Notes under the pieces: model-generated
Told to the model about the DNA's origin: nothing
Database searches by the model: none
The model's input: only the letters and a program-made list of their open reading frames with translations
NCBI GenBank assembly: GCA_002633005.1
Contig: NMRA01000034.1
Span: 643,766-707,765 of the forward strand
Reading direction: 5' to 3'
DNA: 64,000 nucleotides
DNA from: Phoronis australis
Lineage: Eukaryota; Phoronida; Phoronidae
Position numbers and translations under genes: made by a program
In this document: one piece after another, positions 38,601 to 50,159 of the stretch
Layout of the letters: each line of letters begins with the position of its first letter
Position numbering within the stretch: the first letter of the stretch is position 1

Positions 38601-41600
38601 TCTTGTTTTCAAAATGTCGTGCAGTTTTTTAGTTGAGCAAATTGCAATGCAGTGTTCATTTACAAATATTTGCAGCCGTCAACATTCCACGATATTATGC
38701 ACAAACTTAGCAAATAAACATCATGTAGTAATAAAACTTATACAAAACCTAGGTTTCATTGTGCAACCCTTATCATACCTACAATTATACAGGTATACAA
38801 ACACCATACATCAGCAGGTGTAATCAGTCATACCTGATGACCAGCCATTTCCGACATTCCACTCATCAAAGCTTTGACACGTTTCTGAAAAACAAAATTA
38901 ATTTTGAACATTATGTAAATACAAGCTGTGTAAATATTCAAACACCACAATAACCCAAGTTTGGTATAACTTAAGTTCTCAAACTTATTAAAATAGTGTT
39001 CATAAGAGAATTTTTTAAAAACTTAAGGCAGATATCGCACATCAGCAAAACCCCAGCCTCCCATTCCCAGATTACTGGTTGCCAAGAGTTTGTAAAAATA
39101 ATTTCGAAACTGTGATGTGCCAACACTAAGATGTCCAAAACTTTTTTCAGCAATGATAACGTAAATCAAAATTTCAGACTTGAGTTGTTTTGTGCAAGGT
39201 TAGGAGAAAGTCCGAGTTTGAATCCCAATCATTTCAGACTTAACTATAGATCAGGTGAAGTGACTAACATGCCGTGTATGAAGACTAATAATTCGTACTT
39301 ATCAGTCTAAAAGTCTTTTGCTATGTGTCAAAATAATAATTGCGACAGTTACACACTGCCTATATAACGGCCATTTTCTGACACAGCAGAGACACAGTGA
39401 AATCCACCTTGTTGCTAGATGATGCTAAGATAGATGGTGGAGTGTTCTGTATTCTTGAACACATATAATGCGGCGGGTTATTTTCCATCATATTTTATAT
39501 TACAACTCTATCCATAAAAAATTATTGCCACTACATTCGCATACACTATACCTCTTCCTCGGCCATAAGCTGTTCAGGAGTTTTCTCCTCTTGCCCACCA
39601 GCCAACCCCGCGGCAACAGCTTTCTTCTTGGCAGACTTGTCATCGGTCTCGTCAAATGATGTCTTCGAGACACCGTAGCGGCGACCGTACTCAAGCAGCG
39701 TGGAATAAATACGGGTCGACTCGTCACGAATCTTTGCTGCATTTGGTCGCCGATAGCGACGCTGTGGCTTGTACACGTCCTTTACCATGGCAACAGTGCT
39801 GACAGCTTTCTCTTTGGTCAACTCCAATTTTTCGTCCTAAAGTAAGATGGAAACAGAAATCACAAATAACAAAAAAGTTGCTATAAGGTTGCTTTTTTAC
39901 CTCATCAAGATACAACAGATAAAATAATGAATGAAAAATGTAACTTTATAATCCCAAAAGCGATATGAAACACAATTCGGTTGGACACTGAAATATTATG
40001 TTATTGTAGGGGAAATCTGCTATGCACAAAATCCATTTTCAAATGACAAGGCACTAAACGTCCTCATGATTTTCGTTCAACAAAACCAATGTGTTATTGC
40101 ATCTGAGTATTTGAAATTAAATAAACAAATCTTGTGGGCACAGTACAAAGATCTAAAACACGTATAGGGTACAAACATCAATACACTAACGACAGTTTTC
40201 GAGTCTCACATACCTCTGGGGTTTTATGATTTTTGCTGAACTGGGAAATGGAAAAGGCACGAATGTAGTCTCCCATCTCGGCTCTACTCTCGATGGCTCT
40301 CTTCACAAGCCACTGTAAGAAACGAGAGATAATGAGGTTGTTGTTATCAAATGTAGTAACTGTAAAATTTCTTTGCACACAGCATGGTGACACATTGTAT
40401 TTGTTTGTTTTCTCAAATTTTGTCAATACACTATTGTACAATCTAACCAATTCTGACAAAAATAATTACCAAAATCACCTTTTTTATTTTTCAAGGGCTT
40501 TTAAACATTTCTGAGAACACCCGGTTTTTCAAAAAATTGTCTGTCGACAGATATGTTACACAAAAAAAGTTTGATACAGCACAAATTTGATGCTACGCAT
40601 CTTTTATGAAAAAAATCTTGTGACAATGGAATTCCACTCGTTTTACTGTAAGGAAATTTTTCTTCCTCAGCTACACAGTTTGCACTCAACCTGTAAAGCT
40701 GTGGTAACCATTTCCAACAACAATTTCTGCACTTGAGTAATGAGTCTACACCAGGGACCAGACTGCACTTCGTTCATATAACTTGGAAAAGGCTTAACAT
40801 TGTGAAGCAGCTGGAACATGGATAAGTAGAGTAACGATAAGTGAAGCACTAATGCCTGGTCACGAAGCGCAACTGATCACTGACTCATCAACCTTTTCTA
40901 TTTCTTAACATTTTACTTGAACCTTTTTTAATAGTTACTTATGAAGGAATAAAGATCGTCTTCAAAGAATACCTAACAATGACCATATGGTAAATCATTT
41001 TAGAAAAATGAATACACGCTACAGTGATGAGCTTTAGAGAGGTTGTCTATCATGTTGCATTTTCATTTTCCATGAGTTTTTCTGTGATATAAAGCGATGT
41101 TCAATCAGTTCACAGATGTCAAAACATGAGAGTGCTGTTCCAGTCACAGGCACTCGAACCTAACATCCAAAAACCACCCACCTGCACCACAGGGTAGATG
41201 TGGATGAAGTCCAAGCCTTGAATCTGATGAGGCTCGATACGATGCGGACACTTCATCTTGGGCAGAACGGCAACAATCTTCTCAGTGAGGGCACTGAACA
41301 GAGACGAGACTATTGCGTACACAACTGCTAAATGTGGCACATTTTTCACAGAGCATTTTCAGCAACTGGCAAGATCACTCAAGATGGTACTAGTGAATGG
41401 CAAGTGCCAACAATACGGGCCTAGGCTAGCAAAAGGGTGTTCACTGAGAAGTACATCTGAAGGCCCCTCAAAGGATTTTACTACACATTACAGGCAGGAG
41501 TGGAACACATTTTAAGGGCTCATTATTTCCTGATAAGCTCAAGTAATCTAAATCAGCCATGACTCCTTGTTCACACTTTGGTCAGTGAGACCTTGCTATG

Positions 41601-44600
41601 CAAAACTAAGACTGACCTGAACTCCACTGACAGGCTTTCCACTGGGAACTAGTTTCAGTTTCATTGATAGTAAATAAATTGCCGATAAGGATCTTTGCCT
41701 TAGAAGACCTATATTATTGTTAGCCGATTTCAAAGACGAGATGCTTAATATATGCACTTAGTAGCAGCTAGTAAAGAATACGTACTCCAGTTGAAAACAC
41801 TGACACAGAAAAGAACAAGAAACTACTGACTTTTGAACAGGGGTAAAAATGGCGACTCTCATAAAAGTTGGCTAGATAGTGCATAACATTTCTGATACAC
41901 TATTATCAACCTTCATGCCCTATAATCCCACTGGTCTGTGTTGCTCTTGAAGGAAAGTCAACAAACCTAGTCTAGCATTGAAACTGAACAAGTTTGAGTA
42001 AAAAACTGAGTGACTATAAATTCAAAACTGACCACATAGTTGTTGAGTTCAGATACACATGATATGCACAAACTAGTCGATAATCCGCTCAGTAAAAACT
42101 AGTCATTAGCAAATACAGTGCCACAACACATGTCGAGCACTTGACCTACATTTTCTGACCAATCGAAGAGTTCTCCTGAAACAGCAGGTCCACATCTATG
42201 TCAACATTGCAGGTAGTGATACACCAGGTCATTCCGCCTACCACCTGTGAAGACAAATGTACACGCTACACTATACTGCAGGAGACGTACCCGTCACAAG
42301 GTACCATACTCGATTATTGAAGTGCACGTGTCTTAAAGCTTTCCTAGAACAAATTTCTGTTATTTTTGATGCACCAAGCAGCAAAAATAGTCTCAGGAAT
42401 ACTTAAGCAGTATAACAAAATAAGACTTAATCACACTCAAACATACGCTCACAAAATGATGAGTGAAAAAGACTTTTTCTGCCGTATTGCATCATCATGA
42501 GAACACAAAACAAAGATCAAATGGCTGAAAGTAGTTGTATTGAATAGGGGTTAGAACAGAATACCAATATTCTCTCGGTGACATAACATCCTTTCATAGT
42601 AACTTAACTCCAGTATAAGAGGAGCATAATCCACGCTGCTTTTACGCTTTGAAAATAGACTGTTAAAAATTTATACAAAGAAAAGTGAAAGGACTAACAA
42701 AAGGTTGACAGTAACCTTAAAAATCTATTCCATTTTAAACAAGATCTCAATTCTAATTTCTGACTGACAGACGAAAAAGGAACACAGTGGTATCCCGATT
42801 ACAATAATCTTTAAGTCAGTAAAGCATATATATCGCAAATTTTCTAGTGTTCAGGTACCTTGTCGAACGGAGAGAGTCCCTTGATACGAGCTCGGAAGTA
42901 ACCAGCGGCCAGAAGTAGGTCAATTGTCTCGTTCAACTTCACATTCTGTTCTTCATCTTCGCGAGTTTCGACCTGACGAAAAATGACATGCCAAATCAAC
43001 CATCACGTAAACCAAAGTTTGACTGCTGGAACAGTTAGGAGGGTGGAGATTGGTGAAGTACTTGCAGCAGGATACCAAGATCTACCCCTGACGTGTTTGC
43101 TTAGCAACAGATTAGCACCCACTCTCCACTACTGAGGATCATTTTGACCAAGATTAAAAAATAAATATTGCTTTATAACCAAACAAGATCATTTTTGCAA
43201 ACACTAACGAATGGTCTTGTATTTTCCAAAAGGGTTGCTTCTTTTATAACCCCGCAATTAAATTACAGCTTGACAAAAATGAATGGTTGAAACTCTGTCA
43301 AATACGTTACTAAGGGGCGTGTCATAGAATGAAATTAAGATTTGACGTTTAAGTGACATGCTACGTAACATCAAGTAAACGTTTCACGTCACCAATCAAA
43401 CATATGTTTTTTCAAGACGCCACCACGAGATCTGTTTCCAATGATTTAGAATTTAAGCCAAGTTGCTGTCTTGAAATGAAAGTCGGAGGTTCCATTTCAA
43501 CTTGTATGTACCATTTATGTGTCTCTTATGCCTGTGCAACTTTCAGTCATTTTGGTCTATCGTATTCGAGATGCACTTTGAACGCGACTTTGAATTCTTG
43601 TGATTTATCACAAACTTTAGACATCATTTGAAGGGGCATATGATTGTAACGTATTTGACTTGTTTTTAATGTAATCGTAATGACAGTAATAAAAGTATGG
43701 CACGTGACCAGTAAGAAATATCAAAATAAAAATGATTAAGCAATTTGCAAACACCTAGATGGTAACATAGTTGACGTGAAACTATTTATGTCGTAATCCT
43801 TACTCCTGAACATAAAATTTTAGACACCCCCTTTGGGGACTCGGTTCATGGTCAAGTACGGAATTACCGGATGAGTTACAGATGGACAATGGCAACTGCT
43901 GGTTCATCATGGAAGGTTAGTAATCGAGTGAACCAAGTCCCGTGACCTGTCTACAACCATTGTGACACTTCGGCCTTTTGGGAAGATTTTTTGTTTTGAT
44001 CGCGAATTAGTTGCAAACTAGCAGTCGCTGGAGCTGAGCACTGCAACTGCTATCAGGAGAAAGAACAATTGCTAATGTTTTGTTGAATCCCTATTGAGAT
44101 TTGTGTATGATATAGATGCCTAAAATTGAAGCACCATCCCCTGGAATTCCTAATCTCAAGTGCCATACCCTGTAGTATAATATATAGTGTATTGGGGACG
44201 ATCAGAAACTAAGGACATCTGTGGTTATCACCTGTAGTTGCAAAATGAAATGCTTCATAACCTTCCTTCGATGTTATTTGTTGTATTTTTAATTAAGCAA
44301 CTTTTCACAGAGGATGTACTACCACTTGTAGGGCGAGCTATACCACAGGCTATAGGCCATAGGCGTAAACGGTAAAGTCCAGTAAGACCGACAGTAATAG
44401 TAAATTGAATTTTTGTGAATATGGGGTCCTGCAGATTAAAGGCAGACACATTTTTGATGATGCATAACCACATGACATAAATTTGGACACTAAAACATTG
44501 CCGAGCCTAGGCTCTCAACTTCAGCTATCCCAAATCCAAATAAAATCTGCGTGCACCTCCCTCACACTACTAAATGCATTAACCTCCAAAGCCTCATCAT

Positions 44601-45667
44601 CCCCTGATTCCATTCAATTGTCCTTGTGAGTGGTGAATTGGCAACGAAATTTTCAAAACAACCAGAAATCTCTGCTAAATATTGGTAGTTAGCATGGAGG
44701 ATTTCAGTTGTGCTTTAACTTGTATGCCTGTCAAAGATAAAATTTTGTGTTTGAGCAAGCAACCTCTATATCAAAGTCAAGAAATTTGTCCACAATTTAA
44801 ATGATTGAGGTTATTAAAATAAGCCTTCCACTTATGTGCAATTTGATTCTTCTGATAGCTCATTTTTTTAACTTAACTGGAACTTAATGCAAGAACTGGA
44901 GTAACTTGTGTTTGATCTTGATACTATGTGCTAATGGTTGAAGTAAAACAAACAGTAGGCTTTCGGCAGAGATTCTCAATGTGTGACCTCAAGATGAGTC
45001 ACAGGAAAGCACCTATCGGAAACTGCCGGATTTCCCAGTAGGCCTACGTTAGTAGCCAGCAACCTGTGGTTTTTCAGATTTGTCACGGAAAGTTACGAAA
45101 TCAGGACAATCGGCAATTGCTGTTCATCCATAACTCATCGGATAATTCCATATTGTACTTGACCTTTGATTTACAGAGGAGTTGCTCCGGACGGGCTTTT
45201 TGGGAAGATTTTTGTGCTTTGACCGCGAAATTTCTTGCAAACTGGATGAAGCAGGAAACCGTAAATGCCATTTACGGTAAATGGTATTTGGGAGAAAGAA
45301 CAATTCCTCTGTTTGTAAATTTGCTGAGTTTTGTGTTTGCTATGGACGGCTCAAGTGAAGCATCAGTGGAATTTCTAGTCGGGAGTGTCATACCTTGTAG
45401 TATTATATAGTGTATTGTGGACGATCAGAAGCTGAGGACGCCTGTGGGTACGGTCCGGATAGCGCCAGTGAACTCAAAAAGTGCCTGTGCTGTGAGTCAC
45501 ATTTAGAGTTTGTTTGCTATTTCTAAAACTACGTAATGATAGCTTCTCGGGTACATATGTTTAAATCACTTGCTTACTTCTATTTCCTTGCCATCAGCAT
45601 CATACAATGCAGAAATCTTTGATCCAGCCCGAGCTCGTCCCGCAAACACACTCCCACTGGACGCCAT
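32620..45667 (-). CDS. CCDC93: CCDC93, Commander/CCC complex subunit (3' part not found)
   Basis: Ten minus-strand exons in coding order: 45667-45578, 42972-42859, 42244-42150, 41293-41182, 40312-40214, 39836-39552, 38884-38834, 35773-35687, 34153-34037, 32682-32620. All have AG/GT borders and join without frame error (all introns phase 0 except the third, phase 2), giving 371 codons from ATG 45667. CCDC93 with CCDC22 and COMMD proteins forms the CCC part of Commander, which recycles membrane cargo from endosomes. The N-terminal globular (calponin-homology-like) domain is clear: the segments around [20 protein letters not shown] and M-K-C-P-H-R-x-E-P-H-Q-I-Q-G are nearly family-identical. From exon 8 on the protein turns to charged coiled coil ([21 protein letters not shown]). 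The vertebrate protein is about 630 residues, so roughly 260 C-terminal residues are unaccounted for downstream of 32620. Confidence 0.92.
33229..33420 (+). repeat. Minisatellite: six tandem copies of a 32-bp unit
   Basis: Unit starting GTAAACTATAATGTATTCCA, 32 bp long, six copies; the first five are identical and the last has one change (CCAG to CCTG). It lies in a CCDC93 intron, inside a repeat related to 47130-47400. There is no spacer diversity, so it is not a CRISPR-like array. Confidence 0.95.
36589..37092. mobile_element. Non-autonomous hAT-like DNA transposon with target-site duplication
   Basis: CAGGGCTTGGAAT at 36589-36601 is the exact reverse complement of 37080-37092, and both ends are directly flanked by TATAAG (36583-36588 and 37093-37098). 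CAGGG-starting termini are typical of hAT elements, whose duplications are usually 8 bp; here 6 bp are recognisable. Near both ends, and especially on the right, GCGGAAA motifs recur, like the subterminal transposase-binding repeats of hAT elements. The 504-bp element has no transposase and sits in a CCDC93 intron. Confidence 0.82.
38076..38320 (+). mobile_element. tRNA-derived SINE
   Basis: An RNA polymerase III A box (GTGGCTCAGGGGT, 38085-38097) and B box (GGTTCAAACC, 38129-38138) are correctly spaced. They are followed by a tRNA-unrelated body with CATATGCTCCAGTC (38188-38201), a segment I associate with SINE bodies of several invertebrate groups. It lacks a proper cloverleaf acceptor stem, so it is not a functional tRNA. 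Located in a CCDC93 intron. Confidence 0.75.
43940..44240 (+). repeat. Dispersed repeat family E, copy 1
   Basis: Aligns with 45185-45450 through shared CTTTTTGGGAAGATTTTT, TTGCAAACT, GGAGAAAGAACAATT, and an end block with TATAGTGTATTG, GACGATCAGAA and GAGGAC-like words. Non-coding and diverged; both copies are in CCDC93 intron 1. Confidence 0.6.
45185..45450 (+). repeat. Dispersed repeat family E, copy 2
   Basis: Second copy of the element at 43940-44240, in the same orientation. A 114-codon frame that runs through it is not supported by any protein resemblance. Its right end stops about 130 bp short of the CCDC93 first exon. Confidence 0.6.
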
Positions 45668-45718
45668 GTTTACATCACGAGTAAAGGTCAAGGTTACAAG
45701 TGGCGACCTCGACCCGCA

Positions 45719-46320
45719 GGTTCCCTGCGTGTCCGCTAGGGGTTAGAGAACACGCAGGTATTTAATTTTCCAAGGGAAATTTTTTTCACACCGGCGTTCC
45801 TGTTTGGCTGGTCGAATTCTCAACAGGCAACGCTTTAAGGAAACAAACTGCCATGACTGATGGAAGAAGTGGGAATTTGGATATAGTTAGTGGTCTGTTG
45901 TAAAGATAAATCGGTGCTTAATTCATGTTCAAGAATGTCCAACTCAATCAGAAAAATGTGGCTGTGCCCAAGTTTTCGGAGTGCATTTTTTTTACTGTCG
46001 CTGACTTTTGTTTACGTTGCTGTCCTGTATTCACATAGTATGAATAACACACCACACCTGTTAAATCGACCAGATCACGGTGTGTGCATTGTACATGACT
46101 TCAAGCACGCGGCTATTAAACAATACCGCAAAAACGAAATTCTGGCGCTGTCACGCCACTTGCAGGACAACTTAGGCTAAAAATCGTAGTCTGCAATTCT
46201 CCGCTTTCTTTGCGTTCAAAGCTAAACAATGACTGCCGATGTTACATCAACCAATTGTAAAACACGCGCTACTGAATGATACCTGCGTGTTCTCTACTAG
46301 CGGACATACAGCAGAGAACC
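45719..46320. repeat. Imperfect inverted repeat enclosing 517 bp
   Basis: The reverse complement of 45719-45761 and the sequence 46279-46320 share ATACCTGCGTGTTCTCTA, then CTAGCGGACA, then GAACC, with a 4-bp gap and a few changes. This is the geometry of a terminal inverted repeat. Related words (CTAGCGACACGCAGGGAACC) recur at 59275-59294. It lies immediately 5' of CCDC93 and encloses the ORF at 45935-46180. Confidence 0.65.
45935..46180 (+). CDS. Candidate small single-pass membrane protein, divergent from CCDC93
   Basis: An 81-residue frame from ATG 45935: a short basic N-terminus (R6, K7, R15), a strong hydrophobic segment at about 16-33, then a hydrophilic tail rich in His, Arg and Lys. 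This is the profile of a signal anchor or signal peptide. It starts 268 bp from the CCDC93 start on the opposite strand, suggesting a bidirectional promoter. I do not recognise the family. Against it: it is short, it lies within an inverted-repeat-bounded segment that might be a mobile element, and no further exons are evident. An in-frame upstream GTG extension exists but ATG 45935 is preferred. Confidence 0.3.
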   Translation: MSNSIRKMWLCPSFRSAFFLLSLTFVYVAVLYSHSMNNTPHLLNRPDHGVCIVHDFKHAAIKQYRKNEILALSRHLQDNLG

Positions 46321-46619
46321 AGCGAGCGACGGACGGACATCGAGGGAGAGTAGCGCCATCGAAAGGCCTACTTCTTGTAGCAAAACGTGGTGAAATTCGA
46401 CCAGTTTAGGGCATACTTCATTGCCCCAAGTTTATTCAGTTGCTTCTCTTCGGAATCTAGTGCACCATGACCTAATGTCCAGCTCAGCACTAACTGACTT
46501 TCAAGGTACTACTTTCTCAGATCAAAAGGTTATTTACAAATGTTGCTTTTATGGTGGAACAATTAACTTGCTACACTATATAAAGGGTAGAGCTTGGCGA
46601 CAATTTCTGGTGAATAACT

Positions 46620-46990
46620 TCAACAAGAAGCATTGTAATTTTAGTCAAACATACTTTCTGCAATATTCCAAGATTGTAATCAGAAAAGATACATATTTTC
46701 TGAAAGTATAAAGATTATGGAATTTAATTTTCTGCTACACAAATCTATCTTCACAGGACCATGTTTTCTTTTACTAAACTTTACAAAACAAACAATGTTA
46801 TAGGAAATATAAAGTATTATCGTCATGTCCAATTTCATTTTACATAAATATTCATGAACAAATCTCAAAATCAGTTTCCAAAATGCCCTTTTTATTTTAT
46901 GCAGCTTTTAAGATGAAAATCGATATTTTCATAAAAATCATAAAGCCTCAATTTTGACGGTTTCTTATTAAAAAACAAGCCCGTTGAAAG
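46620..46990 (+). repeat. Dispersed repeat family B, copy 4
   Basis: Carries the family's TACATATTTTCTGAAAGTA block, GGACCATGTTTTCTTTTACT, GTCCAATTTCATTTTACAT and a TTTTATGCAGCTTTTAAGAT region in the same order as at 6000-6500. Non-coding. Confidence 0.5.
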
Positions 46991-47153
46991 ATCAGTTCGG
47001 GCAACAACGTCCGATAGCTTAGTGCCTGTTTCCTTTGAGTTCGATTAGCTGTTTTTGAGGTACGAGTTCTTATGCTGTCGACAAACAGCCGAGCCGTTTT
47101 GACAAATATTTTCCTTCACAGTCTGACTTTTACGCAAAATAACTCAAGATAAA

Positions 47154-47280
47154 GTTTGCACCTGATGACCCCTGTGTTCATGCTACAAACTTGTAAAAAG
47201 TCTAGATTTCGAGTAAAAACTCCAAATCTGTAGTTCAGACTAGAACTTTTGTCTTTGTTCTGGGGTCATCAGGTGCAAAC
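47154..47280. mobile_element. Short inverted-repeat element (19-bp perfect ends)
   Basis: GTTTGCACCTGATGACCCC at 47154-47172 is the exact reverse complement of 47262-47280, giving a 127-bp unit. Flanking sequence on both sides (ACTCAAGATAA and TTATCTTGAGTTTGCAC) is also inverted, so the real element may extend to about 47139-47345. The right flank resembles 33421-33500, in the repeat that hosts the 32-bp minisatellite. Confidence 0.7.
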
Positions 47281-47984
47281 TAGGATCAAGTGAGCAATTA
47301 TGTACTCCAGTATAGAATAACAGACACTTATCTTGAGTTTGCACAAATGATGCCAAAAATAAATTCGAGTTCGATTTTGAGTTAAAATCTCAGACCCCAG
47401 TCCAAGAACTTTTGAGCGATGGACAGCTGTAACACTGGGCAGTGTTTGGGGATTGACAAACAGTAGGGCTTTGCATTGTGGGAAAACTTCGTCGGATATT
47501 TGTTTTGATTGACAGGTTGCACGTGAACAAACTCTGCATATTATAGCCAGTGAAATGAATCATCTGTGACTGCAACACACTATCTTTTCAAAACTGGCAT
47601 GCATTTTTATTCACTTATGGAGCAAAAGTAACGCAAAGGCGATACAGCATGACGCGTTTCATTAAAGGTATACTAAATAAACCCTTTTACGTTCACTTCA
47701 GCCGAAACTGGTGCCGTTCTCTCTTGTTGCATCCTGGTACCCCCCCCCCCGAGTGATGAATCATTATTCAGCTGACTTAAAACGTCCTTCATCAACTGCT
47801 TGCGTTGGTAGTTTCTAGAGTTATCTCCCTATTTAGTGACATCATGTCTGGTTGGGTCTCCTTCATTGATACTGTGAGAGCTTCGTAAGTAAATGTTGCT
47901 GTTATACCTTTATAAATGTGCAAGATTTTACTGAAAAAAGGTTTTTCAAAATAGAATTAAAAGACTGTTTAACATGTATCAACC

Positions 47985-48098
47985 AATGGCGGATTTGGGG
48001 GCAAGGGAGCAATGCACCCTTAAAATTCTCTGAATATCTGACGGCTCTGTCCGGTCTGCCCCCCTCTCCAACTCAAAATCCTGGATCCGCCCCTATCA
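47985..48098. mobile_element. Short MITE with GGCGGAT ends
   Basis: Begins TGGCGGATTTGGGGG and ends CTGGATCCGCCCCT, imperfect inverted repeats bounding about 115 bp. GGCGGATCCAGG-type termini are, from general experience, common on small DNA elements in invertebrate genomes. No coding capacity. Confidence 0.5.
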
Positions 48099-48830
48099 AC
48101 AACGGTCTATCGATTTTGTAAAATTGTAGAATAGAACAATTATACAACATGACAAAGAACGGAAAACAGAGCAGCGTCAAGGCATGTATTTCGTTAGTGG
48201 AAATTTGTATTTCTCAATGTATCATTCTTTTTATAGCTATACAATGTGGAAAACGGTCAAATTTTTCAGGTCTCCTTAAAACACTCGATTTGTAAATGTC
48301 TTATTCTTTAATATACATAGAATCTCCCGCTTTCCCTCTGCCACCACTTCCTCGTCCCCCTGACAGTTCAGTAGTATCTGAGACCATGGTCGCTCCATAA
48401 AATGACACGCCGTGACAAGCTAACTCATCGAGCCTGACCTCACAGTCTGTTCTTGCCAAAGCGCTGAGTAAGGAACGAGGTACTCTCAGATTTATAGCGC
48501 TAAGTGGTCTAAATCAAAAAGCATTTTTGATGGAAGACGGTAGTTACAGCCGTGTAACCAAATCAACTGTAACCACAAGGATAAAACGCCTGGTGTCCAT
48601 CGTTCTTTAACTGAACGAAGTCGTTCACTTTCGTACCCACACGCATCGAAGGATCCGTTCAGTTATGCACACGATCGAATTGTATTGAAGAACCACATCA
48701 TCCACACGAATAACAACCACGTACATACAAACCACGAAGTCAGTTGCTCGAATATCGAGTATATGTCGTCCACACAAACCACTCATCAATATAAGTTTAC
48801 GTAGGATTCTGGAAAAATGTCTAATTTTAG

Positions 48831-49105
48831 CCAACTTCGCATGCGCGCACCCAGGGGGGGGGGCTCAAACGAGACCCCCCATTTGGCGAAGTGGGCAAAA
48901 AGGTCCGCCTCAGAGAAACAAAAAGTCCGTGGAAACGAGACAAAAGTCCACTAAAAAGGCGCAGACGCATAGTTCGCAGTACTGAATTTGGTACCCCGTT
49001 TCTTTCTTTTTTGTCCTCCAGGTTTTCTGTTAGCAAAAGGTCCACTTGGTCAGAAATTCGATCCCTTCCCCCAAACTAGAGGCTGGGTGCGCGCATGCCG
49101 GTTGG
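48831..49105. mobile_element. MITE with GC-rich ~24-bp inverted ends
   Basis: CCAACTTCGCATGCGCGCAC and the following CCAGG at 48831-48855 match the reverse complement of 49082-49105 with about two changes. The interior has a run of nine G and repeated AGTCC words and no coding frame. I see no clear target-site duplication. It lies between CCDC93 and the CARD gene. Confidence 0.7.
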
Positions 49106-49439
49106 ATTCACATGAAACATAGATATCATGCTTTATACACCGTTCTCCAAAACACTTTTAGTCTGGAAGCAGGGCTGAACCTGGATTTACCGGATAAAAT
49201 TATTTCTTTGCCGTTTCATCTAGCTTAGGGTTAAGTGAACATGATTTAGGGGGTTGACCATTCGCAACTATTTTTTTTAAATTAAGCAAATTAAGGCTGC
49301 CATTATGCAAAATTCTATTTTTGCTTATAACTTCCTTACCAAGCATGATTACCTTTGCCTAGGCTACATAAAACAGCAAAGAAAAACTCTACCCCGCAAA
49401 TCCAGGTTACTGATGTAAAAATACAGTCTTTGGCTCCCA

Positions 49440-49745
49440 GACTATTTTGCATCTGTGGCTATCAAAAATTGGACTCAATGATTTTGATGGAAAAAATATA
49501 AAGTTGCATAAAGCGTAAACGAAACGTTAATTTAGAAAACCGTATCAGTGTTTTTGAGACTTTTTCTTGAATCATTTATAACATATGAAAATTGGTCATG
49601 TTGGTGTTCTTACTGTTTTGCAATGAATGTACCTTTCTTTTTGCCAAATTTTCCTTAAAAGGCAGTCACCGGACCTAATTAGTGGCAGACTGGTATAAAG
49701 TAAAAAAATCTAAGTCTACGTTATATGTACTTTCAGAAAATAGTG
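49440..49745 (-). repeat. Dispersed repeat family B, copy 5 (reverse orientation)
   Basis: Read on the minus strand it has TATTTTCTGAAAGTACATAT, CTGCCACTAATTAGGTCCGG, AATTTGGCAAAAAGAAAGGT and CATTCATTGCAAAACA in the family order. This is the only inverted copy in the window. Confidence 0.55.
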
Positions 49746-50159
49746 CCGAGTTGAATTCTCGCTTGCCGAATTTTACTGCCAGCCCCATGACGAATTCAAT
49801 CAAATTGACCATGAAAACAACCAAACGAATATAGTAAGTAATATTTTAATGGTAGTGTTGGAGACGCATATTCTTCCCTAATGTCTTAAATGCAAATTGT
49901 ACGCCCTGCAAAACGAACGATGACACTAAAATGATGTCAACTAGTCCACTGGTAAAGAGAGAGTGACATGTCCAACTGTACAGAAGTAGTATTCCGCAGG
50001 TGCTCCGAACTCCCAGGTCTGCCAAAGTCTGTAGTGAATACCTCAAGAAGTATTTCTTTCTATTTGAGAATAAAAGTAGGCCTCCTTTCATGAAACTCAA
50101 CTTTCGGACCTTAAACTGTGAGCTGGTCTTCCACTTTTGTTTTTGTGTATTCAAAAACG

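Noticed and set aside
45066-45410. 114-codon plus-strand frame upstream of CCDC93
   Set aside because: It runs through repeat family E, whose other copy at 43940 is not open, so the frame is not conserved.
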